A stretch of 64,000 nucleotides of DNA from Mesorhizobium sp. L-8-3. GTDB taxonomy: Bacteria > Pseudomonadota > Alphaproteobacteria > Rhizobiales > Rhizobiaceae. The position numbers were made by a program, and so were the translations under genes. This document shows positions 12,317-21,272 of this stretch, in pieces. The notes under the pieces were generated by a model. It did no database searches. It saw nothing but the letters and a program-made list of their open reading frames with translations, and was not told the origin of the DNA. Location: NCBI RefSeq assembly GCF_016756615.1, contig NZ_AP023262.1, positions 2,106,501-2,170,500 of the forward strand. The letters are read 5' to 3'. Numbering within the stretch: the stretch's first letter is position 1; each line of letters begins with the position of its first letter.

Positions 12317-12816
12317 CGCTTCGTGAGGGCGCGTCGGCCGCCACCTTTCTCGCAGTGTTTGCGGTTGCGGCCGCGCCTGCACGGGCGGCCTGTCCGATCG
12401 AACTCGCCGTGTTCGGCGATCGTGACGAAGCCGCCTCCGTCGAGTTCGTTCCGACCGGAGAAGGCGCTGCCGTCACCAATACGTTCCGCATGGTGCTCGG
12501 CGACGGCGTCGTGCTCGACGGCATCGTGATGTGGTCGGCCGATGTGTCGCGCCCGAACGGGATGCTGATGCACGACTGCCCCGAGGGCGACGTGACCGGG
12601 GAGGAACTCGCCGCCTGCACGGCATGGCAGGGCGTCATCTACACGGCGGACGCCTCGGGCGGCATCGGCCTGCTGCCGGCGGAAGGGACGGCCGCGCCCA
12701 GGACCTTGATCTTCCCCGATCTCGGCCCGGCGCTCAGGCATTTGTCAGCGTATCGCGACCAGGGGTCTTCAAAGCTGCCCTGGGACGTTTTCGCATTGAA
12801 GGGTTGCCAGGAATGA
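12313..12816 (+). CDS. Exported conserved hypothetical protein
   Basis: A 167-residue protein with a signal peptide (hydrophobic stretch AATFLAVFAVAAAPARA, cleavage likely before ACPIELAV). The mature part has four or more cysteines (CPIEL, HDCPEG, AACTAW, KGCQE), consistent with periplasmic disulphides. No known domain is recognised. Its start overlaps the stop of the VOC gene and it precedes lpdA by 78 bases, so an envelope protein is embedded in a central-metabolism operon. Confidence 0.75.
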   Translation: MTLREGASAATFLAVFAVAAAPARAACPIELAVFGDRDEAASVEFVPTGEGAAVTNTFRMVLGDGVVLDGIVMWSADVSRPNGMLMHDCPEGDVTGEELAACTAWQGVIYTADASGGIGLLPAEGTAAPRTLIFPDLGPALRHLSAYRDQGSSKLPWDVFALKGCQE

Positions 12817-12894
12817 ATGGGTCCGCGGTGGCACCTCGCCCCGGCGGACCATAAATGGAGTTCGGCCGGACGGCCCCAACCAACAGGAACGAGA

Positions 12895-14301
12895 ATGACT
12901 TACGACGTCGTGGTGATCGGAACCGGCCCGGGGGGCTATGTCTGCGCGATCAAGGCCGCGCAGCTCGGATTGAAGACGGCCGTGGTGGAGAAGCGCCTGA
13001 CGCATGGCGGGACCTGCGTCAATGTCGGCTGCATTCCGTCCAAGGCGCTGCTGCATGCGTCCGAGGTCTTCATGGAGGCCGGACACTCCTTCCAGGCGCT
13101 CGGCGTGGAGGTCGGCAAGCCGAAGCTCAACCTCAAGCAGATGCTCGCGCACAAGACGCAGACGGTCGACCAGAACGTCAAGGGCCTCGATTTCCTGATG
13201 AAGAAGAACAAGATCGAGGTGCTGCGCGGCACCGGCCGCATCATGGAGGCGGGCAAGGTCGCGGTCACCGGCGACGACGGCAAGATCGTCGAGGTCGAGA
13301 CGAAGAACATCGTCATCGCGACGGGCTCCGACGTGAACGGCATTCCCGGCGTCAAGATCGACTTCGACGAGAAGGTCATCGTCTCCTCGACCGGCGCCCT
13401 GGACCTGGAGAAGGTGCCCGGCCATCTGGTCGTCGTCGGTGGCGGCGTCATCGGCCTGGAGCTCGGCTCGGTCTGGGCGCGGCTCGGCGCCAAGGTCACG
13501 GTCGTCGAGTTCCTGGACACGATCCTGGCGGGCATGGACGGTGAGGTGGCCAAGCAGTTCCAGCGCATGCTGGCCAAGCAGGGCTTCGACTTCAAGCTCG
13601 GCGCCAAGGTGACTGACGTCGCCAGGGCCAAGAAGGGCGCGAGCGTCACGTTCGAGCCAGTGAAGGGCGGCGTGGCCGAGACGATCGACGCCGACGTGGT
13701 GCTGATCGCAACCGGCCGCAAACCCTATACCGAGGGGCTGGGCCTTGCCGAGGCGGGCGTGGCGGTGGATGATCGCGGCCGGGTCGAGACCGACGCGCAT
13801 CTGAGGACCAATGTCCCGGGGATCTATGCCATCGGCGATGTGATCGCCGGGCCCATGCTCGCCCACAAGGCGGAGGACGAGGGTGTCGCGGTCGCCGAGA
13901 TGATCGCCGGCCAGTCCGGACATGTGAATTACGAGGTGATCCCCAGCGTCGTCTACACCAGCCCTGAAGTCGCGTCGGTCGGCAGGACGGAGGAGCAGCT
14001 GAAGGCCGAGGGCGTCGCCTACAAGGCCGGCAAGTTCCCTTTCTCGGCCAATGGCCGCGCGCGCGCCTCCCTCCATACCGACGGCTTCGTGAAGATACTG
14101 GCCGACAAGGACACGGACCGCGTGCTCGGCGCCCACATCGTCGGCTTCGGCGCCGGCGAGATGATCCACGAGGCCGCTGTGCTGATGGAGTTCGGCGGCT
14201 CGTCGGAGGATCTCGCGCGCACCTGTCATGCCCATCCGACCATGTCGGAGGCCGTCAAGGAGGCGGCGCTGGCAACCTTCTTCAAGCCGATCCATATCTG
14301 A
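12895..14301 (+). CDS. lpdA: Dihydrolipoamide dehydrogenase (E3)
   Basis: FAD flavoprotein that reoxidises lipoyl groups and reduces NAD. ATG 12895 gives [20 protein letters not shown] (FAD-binding Rossmann loop). The redox disulphide is in [17 protein letters not shown] near residues 40-50, the NAD-binding loop is [15 protein letters not shown] near 180, and the C-terminal catalytic pair lies in [11 protein letters not shown]. At 468 residues it is normal. It closes the operon, so this copy most likely serves the 2-oxoglutarate complex. The longer in-frame start at 12817 has no support. Confidence 0.97.
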   Translation: MTYDVVVIGTGPGGYVCAIKAAQLGLKTAVVEKRLTHGGTCVNVGCIPSKALLHASEVFMEAGHSFQALGVEVGKPKLNLKQMLAHKTQTVDQNVKGLDFLMKKNKIEVLRGTGRIMEAGKVAVTGDDGKIVEVETKNIVIATGSDVNGIPGVKIDFDEKVIVSSTGALDLEKVPGHLVVVGGGVIGLELGSVWARLGAKVTVVEFLDTILAGMDGEVAKQFQRMLAKQGFDFKLGAKVTDVARAKKGASVTFEPVKGGVAETIDADVVLIATGRKPYTEGLGLAEAGVAVDDRGRVETDAHLRTNVPGIYAIGDVIAGPMLAHKAEDEGVAVAEMIAGQSGHVNYEVIPSVVYTSPEVASVGRTEEQLKAEGVAYKAGKFPFSANGRARASLHTDGFVKILADKDTDRVLGAHIVGFGAGEMIHEAAVLMEFGGSSEDLARTCHAHPTMSEAVKEAALATFFKPIHI

Positions 14302-14537
14302 TACCGACTCCCGACAGGATTCACCGTTGGATCGCGCGACTGCGTGACCCCACGCCGGGCGGCGCCGTCGATCGAGGCAAGGTGGGTGCGCGAGCATCCG
14401 CCTGGCGTGGCTGTGTCGGCATCCACGCCCGTTGTAATGACGCGATGTTGGCCGCGGGCAAAAAACGCATCGCGTCCCCGCCCGAATATAAGGTTCGGCA
14501 AGATATAGGCCGCCGGTCGGATCAGAGCAGCCAATAA
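14302..14537. other. Intergenic region after lpdA
   Basis: About 235 bases with no convincing open reading frame on either strand and no tRNA-like cloverleaf that I can find. The right end is moderately AT-rich and leads into the terminator hairpin shared by the converging genes. Confidence 0.4.
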
Positions 14538-14560
14538 ACGGCCCCGCCACGGCGGGCCGT
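14538..14560 (-). terminator. Intrinsic terminator for the minus-strand gene, between converging genes
   Basis: The arms ACGGCCCCGCC and GGCGGGCCGT form a 10-bp GC stem with one bulged C. Read on the minus strand the hairpin is followed by TTTATT, so it terminates the small membrane protein gene. It may also stop lpdA transcripts, though the plus side has no T-run. Confidence 0.7.
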
Positions 14561-14576
14561 ATTCATGCCCGCTGCC

Positions 14577-14927
14577 CTACTGAGCCGGAGCCGGCTCCGT
14601 CGGGGCGGCCGGCTGCGTCGCGGACGGTGCCGCCGGCGTGCTCGGCGTCGAAGGTTCAGCCGGTGCAGGGGTCGCAGGTTCCGTCGCCGCCGGCGGGTTC
14701 GCGGTCGTCGTGGTCTGGGTGCCGCTGGGGCCGAACAGGAAATATGCTATCGCGGCTAGAACGAGCACGATGGCCGCGATGATGACGCTGGTGCCCATGC
14801 CGCGTTCCTGACGCACTGGATTGCGAACCGGAGCGACGTCTTCGACAGGCGGCTGATTGCCGGGCGGATTCCGGGGATCGTCGGGTGGCTTCTGGGGATC
14901 GTTGTCTCCCCGCGCGGGATTGGCCAT
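14577..14927 (-). CDS. Small single-pass membrane protein with Pro/Ala/Thr-rich tail
   Basis: A 116-residue protein: a hydrophilic proline-rich N-terminus of about 40 residues, one transmembrane helix (SVIIAAIVLVLAAIAYFLFG) and a low-complexity extracytoplasmic tail of Pro, Ala, Thr and Ser. ATG 14927 is chosen because GGAGGATC lies just upstream; a longer in-frame form from 15002 lacks such a site. Similar short membrane proteins are frequent in rhizobia without assigned function. Topology (tail in the periplasm) is inferred. Confidence 0.72.
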   Translation of the reverse strand: MANPARGDNDPQKPPDDPRNPPGNQPPVEDVAPVRNPVRQERGMGTSVIIAAIVLVLAAIAYFLFGPSGTQTTTTANPPAATEPATPAPAEPSTPSTPAAPSATQPAAPTEPAPAQ

Positions 14928-15066
14928 GAAATGATCCTCCGTCGGTTGCAACGACGGATAACGTTTCATTGCCGGTTCGGTTTCAAAAGGGCACGCAAGC
15001 ATAAGAGGCTATGTCGGGCGCATCCTTGCCCGACATAGCCATGCAATTCCCGAAGGAGCGGTGCGG

Positions 15067-15288
15067 TCAGCCTCGCTCGTCGTCGGCGTCCTTCGCCCGG
15101 TCGGCCCGCACCGCATCTGTCGCCGCCGTGCTTTCCGGTGTCGACATGGTCTGCGAGGTGGCACTCGTACCGGCCACGGTCATGTTGTCGGTCTTGGCGG
15201 CGGAATGCATGAATTCGCAGGCATTCGCGCCCGCAATGGAGAGGCCAAGGGCTGCGGCCACAAGCAGGGCTTTCGTCATCCTCTTCAT
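15067..15288 (-). CDS. Small exported protein, 73 residues
   Basis: Starts MKRMTKALLVAAALGLSIAG, a clear signal peptide, and reaches ANACEF, where the cysteine could be either a weak lipobox or simply the mature N-terminus. The mature part is short, Ser/Thr-rich and ends with a highly charged RADRAKDADDERG. It sits 77 bases downstream of the TraB/GumN gene on the same strand and may share its transcript. A second ATG three codons later is an alternative start. Function unknown. Confidence 0.65.
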   Translation of the reverse strand: MKRMTKALLVAAALGLSIAGANACEFMHSAAKTDNMTVAGTSATSQTMSTPESTAATDAVRADRAKDADDERG

Positions 15289-15365
15289 CCTGTCTCGATT
15301 GCGACGACAGACGCTAACAAAGCCTCGCCGCTGCGCCAAATCACGCTTTGCGTGAAGTGGTCCGT

Positions 15366-16433
15366 TCAGCCGGCAGGGGAGACAGTGTAGCCGGCCTTGC
15401 GGAACAGTTCGACCAGGCCGTCCGGTCCCGGCAGGTGCAGCGCGCCGACCGCTATGAAGGCATTGCCGGCCGCCAGCAGCGGCTCGGCCTTCCCGGCCAT
15501 CGTCTTGTTGCGCTCGGTGATCATCGCCTCTTCGAAGGCGGCGTAACCGGCCTCGTCGCCGGCGGCGTCCGGCAGCGCGGCACGGAACAAGGGCCAGTAC
15601 ATGCCCATATCGCCCCGCAGATAGAGCGTGATCATGGTCTCGACGATGTCGTCCATCCTGTCGCCGAGTTTTAACGTCTCGACGAGGCCCTCCAGATGGA
15701 AATCCATCGGCAGCGAGGCCATCGCCTCGAGCTGCTCGGTCGCCGTCTCCAGGCCTTCCAGCTTCTTGCCGCTGGCCTCCGCGTCCTTGGCCAGCTTGAC
15801 GTCGAGCACCGGTGCGCCCGCCGCCTTGCGCGCCGTTTCGCAGGCCGGCAAGACCGCCATTGTCGCAAGGATCCACGGCTTCATCTTGATCACGCTGGCG
15901 AGCGGGATGCCGCGCTTCGCGAGAGCCGCATCGACGACCGCGGCATCCTCCGGGGACAAGAGCGACGGCAGCGTGGTGTCGTCGGTGAACATCGTCAGTT
16001 CGGGCTTCTTCATCACGGCAGCCATCATGCGGGCCGGGTCGACCACGTCGGTCGTCTCGATGACCACCGTCTGCGACGCGTCGAAGGCGCGCTGGGCGGC
16101 GGGGGGCAGCGAGGTCACGCGCGGATCGGTCATGTGCATGGTGCCGAACAGGAAGGAGGGCGCCCGGCCTTCCTTCTCCAGCTTCCACAACAGCCCCTTT
16201 CCATTGACTGTCGCGGCGGCCTCCTGCTCGATCCTGCGGAACGTGTCCGGGTCATCCGTCCTGATCGACGCCATGAGATCCTTTCCGGTGCATTCCGGCA
16301 TCTCGGCGCGGGCCTGGCCCGAGGCAAGCGTGGCGACGGCCATGAAGGACAACAAGAACAATACGTTGATCGCCGCGAGCAGCTTCAACCACAGGACTGC
16401 CGAATGATCTGCCATGGCGACGACGCGTTTCAT
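15366..16433 (-). CDS. TraB/GumN family protein
   Basis: A 355-residue protein with an N-terminal membrane segment or uncleaved signal (VLWLKLLAAINVLFLLSFMA). The TraB-domain hallmarks follow: SFLFGTMHMTDPRVTSLP near residue 90 and the C-terminal FIAVGALHLPGPDGLVELF. The two conserved GTMH/GALHL histidine motifs suggest a metal-dependent hydrolase of the EreA/ChaN-like superfamily, facing the periplasm. ATG 16433 follows a purine-rich GGGGGG...TCGGGAC leader; the longer form from 16616 would translate through the dispersed repeat and is rejected. Confidence 0.85.
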   Translation of the reverse strand: MKRVVAMADHSAVLWLKLLAAINVLFLLSFMAVATLASGQARAEMPECTGKDLMASIRTDDPDTFRRIEQEAAATVNGKGLLWKLEKEGRAPSFLFGTMHMTDPRVTSLPPAAQRAFDASQTVVIETTDVVDPARMMAAVMKKPELTMFTDDTTLPSLLSPEDAAVVDAALAKRGIPLASVIKMKPWILATMAVLPACETARKAAGAPVLDVKLAKDAEASGKKLEGLETATEQLEAMASLPMDFHLEGLVETLKLGDRMDDIVETMITLYLRGDMGMYWPLFRAALPDAAGDEAGYAAFEEAMITERNKTMAGKAEPLLAAGNAFIAVGALHLPGPDGLVELFRKAGYTVSPAG

Positions 16434-16445
16434 GTCCCGACCCCC

Positions 16446-16524
16446 CGGGCAGGTTTGCGTGGCTCGCCCGCTCTCCACCTGCTGCATGCCTTGCAAAACC
16501 GTGGCGCACTTCTCCGAAACCTGC
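16446..16524. repeat. Dispersed intergenic repeat, degenerate copy
   Basis: Shares the order cggg...ttgcgtggct-cgccc...ccacctgc...aaaccgtgg-cac-tt-cgaaacctgc with the better-preserved copy at 16594-16691, but is shortened in the middle. It lies just upstream of the TraB/GumN start. Confidence 0.65.
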
Positions 16525-16593
16525 ATAGGACGCAAAAACGGCGAAACAGTTAACCGGCGTCGGGAAATTGTCCCGACAACGCCGCGCCCTAAC

Positions 16594-16691
16594 CGGGCTT
16601 GCGTGGCTTCGCCCACGCTTCACCTGCTTGGCCACTTCTTTTTGCCGCAGGTTTTTGCCGGAAAACCGTGGGACACTTTTTCGAAACCTGC
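16594..16691. repeat. Dispersed intergenic repeat, full copy next to the xerC stop
   Basis: About 98 bases including gcgtggcttcgcccacgc (an imperfect hairpin), ttgccgcaggttttt and accgtgggacacttttt. It ends exactly at the base before the xerC stop codon. A close inverted copy lies at 36511-36602, directly beyond the acetyltransferase stop codon and IS insertion. Confidence 0.8.
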
Positions 16692-17639
16692 TTATGCACG
16701 CGGGTGGGCGGCCTCGTAGATGTCGAGCAGCCGCGCCGTGTCGACCCCGGTATAGATCTGCGTCGTCGACAGGCTGGCATGGCCGAGCAGTTCCTGGATC
16801 GCGCGAAGATCGCCGCCGCGGCCCAGCAGATGCGTGGCGAAGGAGTGGCGCAGCGCGTGCGGCGTGGCCGTTTCGGGCAGGTCGAGGGCCGAACGCAGCT
16901 TGCGCATCTCGCGCTGGATGATCGCGGGATTGAGCGCGCCGCCGCGCGCTCCGCGAAAAAGCGGTCCCTGCGCGTCGATCCGATAGGGGCAGAGCCGGCG
17001 ATACTCAGCGACGGCCCGGAGAGCGACGGGAAGCACCGGCACCAGGCGCGTCTTGCCGCCCTTGCCTGATATCCTCAGCACCGTCTCGCCTTCGTTCGAC
17101 AGGTCCTCGCCGCCGAGCGCCAGCGCCTCCGAGATGCGCAGGCCCGATCCGTAAAGCAGCGTCAGTACGGCGGCGTTGCGGACGGCGATCCAGGGCTCCT
17201 CCGCGAACTGCTCTTCGGCCGAGACGACACGCCGGGCATCCTGCGCCGTGAGCGGCTTGGGAAGCGATTTCGGCTGTTTCGGCGCACGCAGCGCCGCGGC
17301 GCCGGCGGCATTGACCTGGCCCCGGCGCTCCAGGAACCGCAGCAGCGAGCGCAACCCTGCGAGGCCGCGCCCGAGCGTGCTGGCTCCGGCTCCGCCTGTG
17401 CGGCGAAAGGCTAGGAAGGCGCGAAGATCGGCCGGACGCAATTCCTTGATGTCGGCAATTCCGGGCGGGCCGCCATTGTGGCCCGTGATGAATTGGAGGA
17501 ACTGGCGCGTGTCGCGCTCGTAAGCCTCGACGGTGAGCGCCGACAGCCGCCTTTCGCGCGCGAGCGACTTTAGCCAGTCGGTCCGCGCCGCCTGGAGATC
17601 CTCCCTGGCGGAGATCAGAAACTCCTGCTGTTGCGCCAT
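16692..17639 (-). CDS. xerC: Tyrosine recombinase XerC
   Basis: Site-specific recombinase that resolves chromosome dimers at dif with XerD. N-terminal SAM-like domain: LSALTVEAYERDTRQFLQFI. Catalytic domain: first arginine in LLYGSGLRISEALAL near residue 170, KGGKTRLVPV, then HALRHSFATHLLGRGGDLR (HxxR), LLGHASLSTTQIYTGV with the second histidine and the nucleophilic tyrosine. About 315 residues from ATG 17639, as usual; a GTG at 17678 would add 13 residues of poor quality. It is encoded apart from other recombination genes, as is usual. Confidence 0.95.
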   Translation of the reverse strand: MAQQQEFLISAREDLQAARTDWLKSLARERRLSALTVEAYERDTRQFLQFITGHNGGPPGIADIKELRPADLRAFLAFRRTGGAGASTLGRGLAGLRSLLRFLERRGQVNAAGAAALRAPKQPKSLPKPLTAQDARRVVSAEEQFAEEPWIAVRNAAVLTLLYGSGLRISEALALGGEDLSNEGETVLRISGKGGKTRLVPVLPVALRAVAEYRRLCPYRIDAQGPLFRGARGGALNPAIIQREMRKLRSALDLPETATPHALRHSFATHLLGRGGDLRAIQELLGHASLSTTQIYTGVDTARLLDIYEAAHPRA

Positions 17640-18001
17640 CGAACCGCCATCGCCGATGCTGTTTCGGAAGACTTCCACTTCGCCAGCTTCGGGTTAAGGA
17701 ATCGACAATCTTGCGCTCGCGTCCGGATGCTCGACCTTGTCGAGAGGGGCGAGTCTGCCCGAACGGATCGGGGGGCCCGGACCGTGGGGCCGTCGCTTCG
17801 CCGAGCGGGCACTGTCGAAGTCCACAACTGACTGCCGGCGGTTCGTGGTTGGGGATTAGCCCGGATGGCCGGAAAGCGTAGGAATTACCACTAAAGTTCG
17901 GGTCGGCGGTGCGCTTCCCTAATGCAGGCCGACGTGTAGGATAGGTTAACGAAATCTAAAATACCGATTGAATTTCCGGGGCTAGCTCAAGGGTGTTGGC
18001 C
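17640..18001. other. Divergent intergenic region between xerC and the coiled-coil gene
   Basis: About 360 bases without a supported gene. The last 100 bases before 18002 are AT-rich (ggttaacgaaatctaaaata) and probably contain the promoter of the coiled-coil gene, although I cannot choose one -35/-10 pair. A ribosome site AAGGG at 17989-17993 precedes ATG 18002 by eight bases. Confidence 0.4.
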
Positions 18002-19495
18002 ATGAACTTCAAGGCTCTGATTCACCGAAGCGACAAGGTCGACAAGTCAATCGAGAAAGTCGACAAGGCGTTCGACGAACTTCAGGCGGAGATGTCGGTC
18101 GCATTCGACGAGAGCTTCCAAAGCGATGCGCCGTCGTCGAGCGACGATCAGTCGCCGGACGAGAATTTCCAGGCAGATGAGGGCGACGCCCCCGAACAGG
18201 AGCAGGAACCCGCAGCCGCGGCCGTGGACGAGGAGGTGCCGGCCGACGCCCCGGTGGAAGCCCAGGAGGCCCCGCAACGGCTCACGTCGCACACTCAAAG
18301 CCGGCTCGCCGCCCTGAACTCTTTCGACGGTCTCAACCATGAGGCGCAGGAGCATCTGCAGGAGGTCCATGCGAAGCTCGGCGAGGTGGCGAATGCGCAC
18401 CGCCTGACACGCGAGTTCTTCAAGATTCTCCACGCCGACATCCTTCGTGCCAACGAACTCGAGCTGGAGAACGGCAATCTTGTCTCCGAGCAAAGAAGGC
18501 AATCCGAGCAACTCCGCTACCTCTGCAAGAAACAGCAGGAGTTCGAAACCGCCACGGAGGCCATGCGGCAACGCGAAGCGAGCCTTGTTCATGACAATGA
18601 GGTGCTTCGTGCCGCACTGGTGGCCGCAAAGCTGGAACTCGTCGAGGCCACCAACACCATCGCCAGGAACGAAGCCGAGCTCGGCGATCTCATCAAGACG
18701 CTTTCCGCCAGAACCGTCGAGGTCGAAAGGCGGTCGCGCGAAAACGAGGTGCTCCGGCAAAAGCAAGTCAGCTTGTCGATCGATGCCGACAAGGCGCTGA
18801 AGCGGGAGGCCGAGGCGCGCCACAAGCTCGACGAACTCTCGGCGATCCATGCCGGCGAGGCGGCGCGCCACTCCGAACTGCTCGGCATGCTCGGCAAGAG
18901 CGAAAAGGACGTGCTGCGGCTGCAGAAATCGCTGGAACTCGCCCAGATGAAGCAGTCGGAGCTGGCGGAAGCCATACGGATCATGGAAGTCGACAGGGAA
19001 GCCGAAATCGAACGCGGCCTTGCTGAAATGCGCGGGCTGCGTTCCGAAATCCAGAGCCTGCAATCACGGCTCGAACTCGCCGCGAAGGAGCGCAGCGACG
19101 CTGCCAGCGAACTCGCGACGCTGAAGGTTCAATTGAGCGATGCACTCGCGGAAAAGCATGTCGGCGACGAAAGGTTGTCCGCTCTGCTGAAGGAGAACGA
19201 GAACGACAAGATGAACCTCCTGGCGGCGAGCGCGAATTTTTCCCAGCTTTCCCTCCAGCAGGCATCCGAACAGATACAGCTCGATATCCGCAAACAGGAG
19301 TGCGAGGACCTGCGCGCCGAAATCGCATCGCTCAATGTCCGGATCAAGGAACTGCTGCCTTACGAACGCATCTATCGGGTGACAAAGGCCAGGCAGCAGG
19401 ATACCGGCGGCGATGTCACCGACGTGGGCGGCCGGGCTGGGGCCAAACGGACCTCGACCAGGAGGGGCGGATCGAGCCGCAGGCGCGCCGTCTGA
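18002..19495 (+). CDS. Long coiled-coil protein, intermediate-filament-like architecture
   Basis: A 497-residue cytoplasmic protein of unknown function. The first 90 residues are hydrophilic and very acidic (runs of Asp, Glu, Gln, Pro, Ala). From about residue 100 to 460 the sequence is nearly uninterrupted heptad-type helix rich in Leu, Glu, Ala, Arg and Lys, with no membrane segment. The last 30 residues are glycine/arginine-rich and strongly basic (KRTSTRRGGSSRRRAV). Acidic head, long rod and basic tail resemble bacterial filament-forming proteins of the crescentin/FilP type, but coiled coils converge easily and no homology is claimed. It stands alone between xerC and a LysR gene. Confidence 0.8.
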   Translation: MNFKALIHRSDKVDKSIEKVDKAFDELQAEMSVAFDESFQSDAPSSSDDQSPDENFQADEGDAPEQEQEPAAAAVDEEVPADAPVEAQEAPQRLTSHTQSRLAALNSFDGLNHEAQEHLQEVHAKLGEVANAHRLTREFFKILHADILRANELELENGNLVSEQRRQSEQLRYLCKKQQEFETATEAMRQREASLVHDNEVLRAALVAAKLELVEATNTIARNEAELGDLIKTLSARTVEVERRSRENEVLRQKQVSLSIDADKALKREAEARHKLDELSAIHAGEAARHSELLGMLGKSEKDVLRLQKSLELAQMKQSELAEAIRIMEVDREAEIERGLAEMRGLRSEIQSLQSRLELAAKERSDAASELATLKVQLSDALAEKHVGDERLSALLKENENDKMNLLAASANFSQLSLQQASEQIQLDIRKQECEDLRAEIASLNVRIKELLPYERIYRVTKARQQDTGGDVTDVGGRAGAKRTSTRRGGSSRRRAV

Positions 19496-19558
19496 GCGGC
19501 GCGGGTCGTATGGTTGGATGCCGGAGGTTGGACTCGGCGTCCCGAGGTGCCGAGGCGG

Positions 19559-20461
19559 TCACGCAGTGAGAAGATCTTTGATCTGCCGGCGAAGCCATTG
19601 ATGCGCGGGGTCGCCATCGCGCCGCCGGTGCCAGATCTGCTGGAAACCGAAGGGCGGTATGTCGAAGGGCGGCGTGAAGATGCGCAGTCCCTTTTCCTCT
19701 GGCCGCGAGGGAAGGATGCGTCTGGCTATCGTGAGCACGAGATCGGTGCCCGCGATCAGGTCAGGTGCTACGCTCCAATGGGGAAGCACCAGGCAGAGAC
19801 GCCGCTTGAGCCCGAGAGCGGCAAGTGCCGAGTCGACCTCGCTTTCGCTATCCGCCCGCAGGGCGACAAGCGCGTGCGGCCGCGCGAGATAGGTTGCCAT
19901 ATCCATGCCTTGCCTGCTTGCGAGGCTTTCCGCGTCGGCCAGGCAAGCGAAGCGTTCTTCGAACAGCCGATCGACGTACAGGGCTTGGTCAGGATCCGGA
20001 AAGACGCCGAAGGCCAGATCCGTCTCGCCGTCCACGACTTCGGCGGCCATGACCTCGCGGCTCGCCTGGCTGACCACGAGGTCGACATGCGGAGCCTGCG
20101 CGCGGAGGAGAGGCAGGAGGGCGGGCAGCATCACGGCCGCGCCGTAGTCGGACATGCCCAGCCGGAACGTCCGCCGTTCCGTCCCAGGGTCGAAGCCCGC
20201 CGGCGCGAGCAGGTGTCGCATGCGGCCGAGTGCTTCGGCGAGCTGCGGTGCGATCTCCATGGCGCGGGTCGTGGGCTCCAGCCGCCCGCCGCGTCGCACC
20301 AGCAGGGGATCGTTGAGCAGGATGCGCAGTCGCGCCAGCGCGTGGCTGACCGCCGGCTGGCTCCTGTTCAGCCGCACCGCCGCCCGCGAGACGTGACGCT
20401 CGGCGAGCAGGGCTTCGAGAACGACGAGCAGGTTGAGATCGGCGCCGCCAAGATTATTCAT
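19559..20461 (-). CDS. LysR-family transcriptional regulator
   Basis: A regulator of about 300 residues with an N-terminal winged helix (DLNLLVVLEALLAERHVSRA, then LNRSQPAVSHALARLRILLN) and a C-terminal periplasmic-binding-like effector domain (FRLGMSDYGAAVMLPALLPL). The helix-turn-helix style SQPAVSHALARLR is typical of the NodD/NahR-like branch. It is divergent from a DUF606 membrane protein, the usual arrangement for a LysR controlling a transporter. Start choice is between ATG 20461 and ATG 20470; both lack a strong ribosome site. Confidence 0.9.
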   Translation of the reverse strand: MNNLGGADLNLLVVLEALLAERHVSRAAVRLNRSQPAVSHALARLRILLNDPLLVRRGGRLEPTTRAMEIAPQLAEALGRMRHLLAPAGFDPGTERRTFRLGMSDYGAAVMLPALLPLLRAQAPHVDLVVSQASREVMAAEVVDGETDLAFGVFPDPDQALYVDRLFEERFACLADAESLASRQGMDMATYLARPHALVALRADSESEVDSALAALGLKRRLCLVLPHWSVAPDLIAGTDLVLTIARRILPSRPEEKGLRIFTPPFDIPPFGFQQIWHRRRDGDPAHQWLRRQIKDLLTA

Positions 20462-20495
20462 CCCATGCATATTACGAGTGACGAAATCGAATTTC

Positions 20496-20519
20496 CATAG
20501 ATATCGATCATGAACTATG
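20496..20519. promoter_or_regulatory. Candidate LysR operator in the divergent promoter region
   Basis: CATAG (20496-20500) and CTATG (20515-20519) form an inverted repeat with a 14-base spacer, centred in the 90-base gap between the divergent LysR and DUF606 genes. Size and position suit a LysR recognition site overlapping both promoters. Confidence 0.4.
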
Positions 20520-20550
20520 TCCCTGGGCGTCAACACCGGGGGCCAAGCTC

Positions 20551-21102
20551 ATGTCCAATCCAGGCAGTTTCCCGTTTCTTCTCACGGCCCTGCTCGCCGG
20601 CGCCGCCGTCCCGTTCCAGGCCGGCGCCAATGCGATGCTCGGTCGGTTGCTCGGCCATCCGTTGTGGGCAACGCTGGTTTCCCTGTTCGTGAGTGCCGCG
20701 CTTGTCGTTCCCGTCATGCTCGCCTTCCGTTTGCCGGTGCCCACGATCGGAGCGGCAATCAAGGGACCGTGGTGGATCTGGGTCGGCGGCGCGGCTGGCG
20801 TCGTCTATGTGACGGCTGCACTGCTGCTTGCCCCAAAGCTCGGTGCTGCGAGCTTCATGATCGCAGTCATCGCCGGCCAGCTGATGGCCTCGCTGGTTAT
20901 CGACCATTTCGCGCTCATGAATTTCGCGCATCGACCCACGGGCGTGGCGCGCCTGGCCTGGCTCGCGCTCATCCTTGCCGGTTTCGTCATCTTTCAATGG
21001 GCGAATGGCGCGGGCGTGCGTGCCGAGGCGAGAAAACAGAGCACAGCGAAGCACCCGCTGCCCGCGGCGCGGGTGACGGATGATGTGATCTCGAAGCGGT
21101 GA
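20551..21102 (+). CDS. DUF606 (YdcZ-like) small DMT-superfamily transporter
   Basis: A 183-residue inner-membrane protein with about five transmembrane helices. N-terminal FLLTALLAGAAVPFQAGANA and the glycine/alanine-rich helices are typical of the DUF606/YdcZ branch of the drug/metabolite transporter superfamily. Many members work as five-helix dimers or pairs. It ends in a polar tail of about 35 residues. Substrate unknown. The divergent LysR gene probably controls it. Related paired genes occur at 50460-51502. Confidence 0.85.
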   Translation: MSNPGSFPFLLTALLAGAAVPFQAGANAMLGRLLGHPLWATLVSLFVSAALVVPVMLAFRLPVPTIGAAIKGPWWIWVGGAAGVVYVTAALLLAPKLGAASFMIAVIAGQLMASLVIDHFALMNFAHRPTGVARLAWLALILAGFVIFQWANGAGVRAEARKQSTAKHPLPAARVTDDVISKR

Positions 21103-21272
21103 CCTGTTCCCCTAGAATAGGTTCGGCGGAACGCTTGAGTCGGCAGCAGAACGCGCTCGTCGCCCTGGGGATGCAAAGGATGCTCGCCGATCTATGTACG
21201 TATCGTGCTTTCCGAAAATCGATTCCGATTCTCCAGCCGATGCGCTAGAGCCTCCGGAACAGGAGCTGTTCC

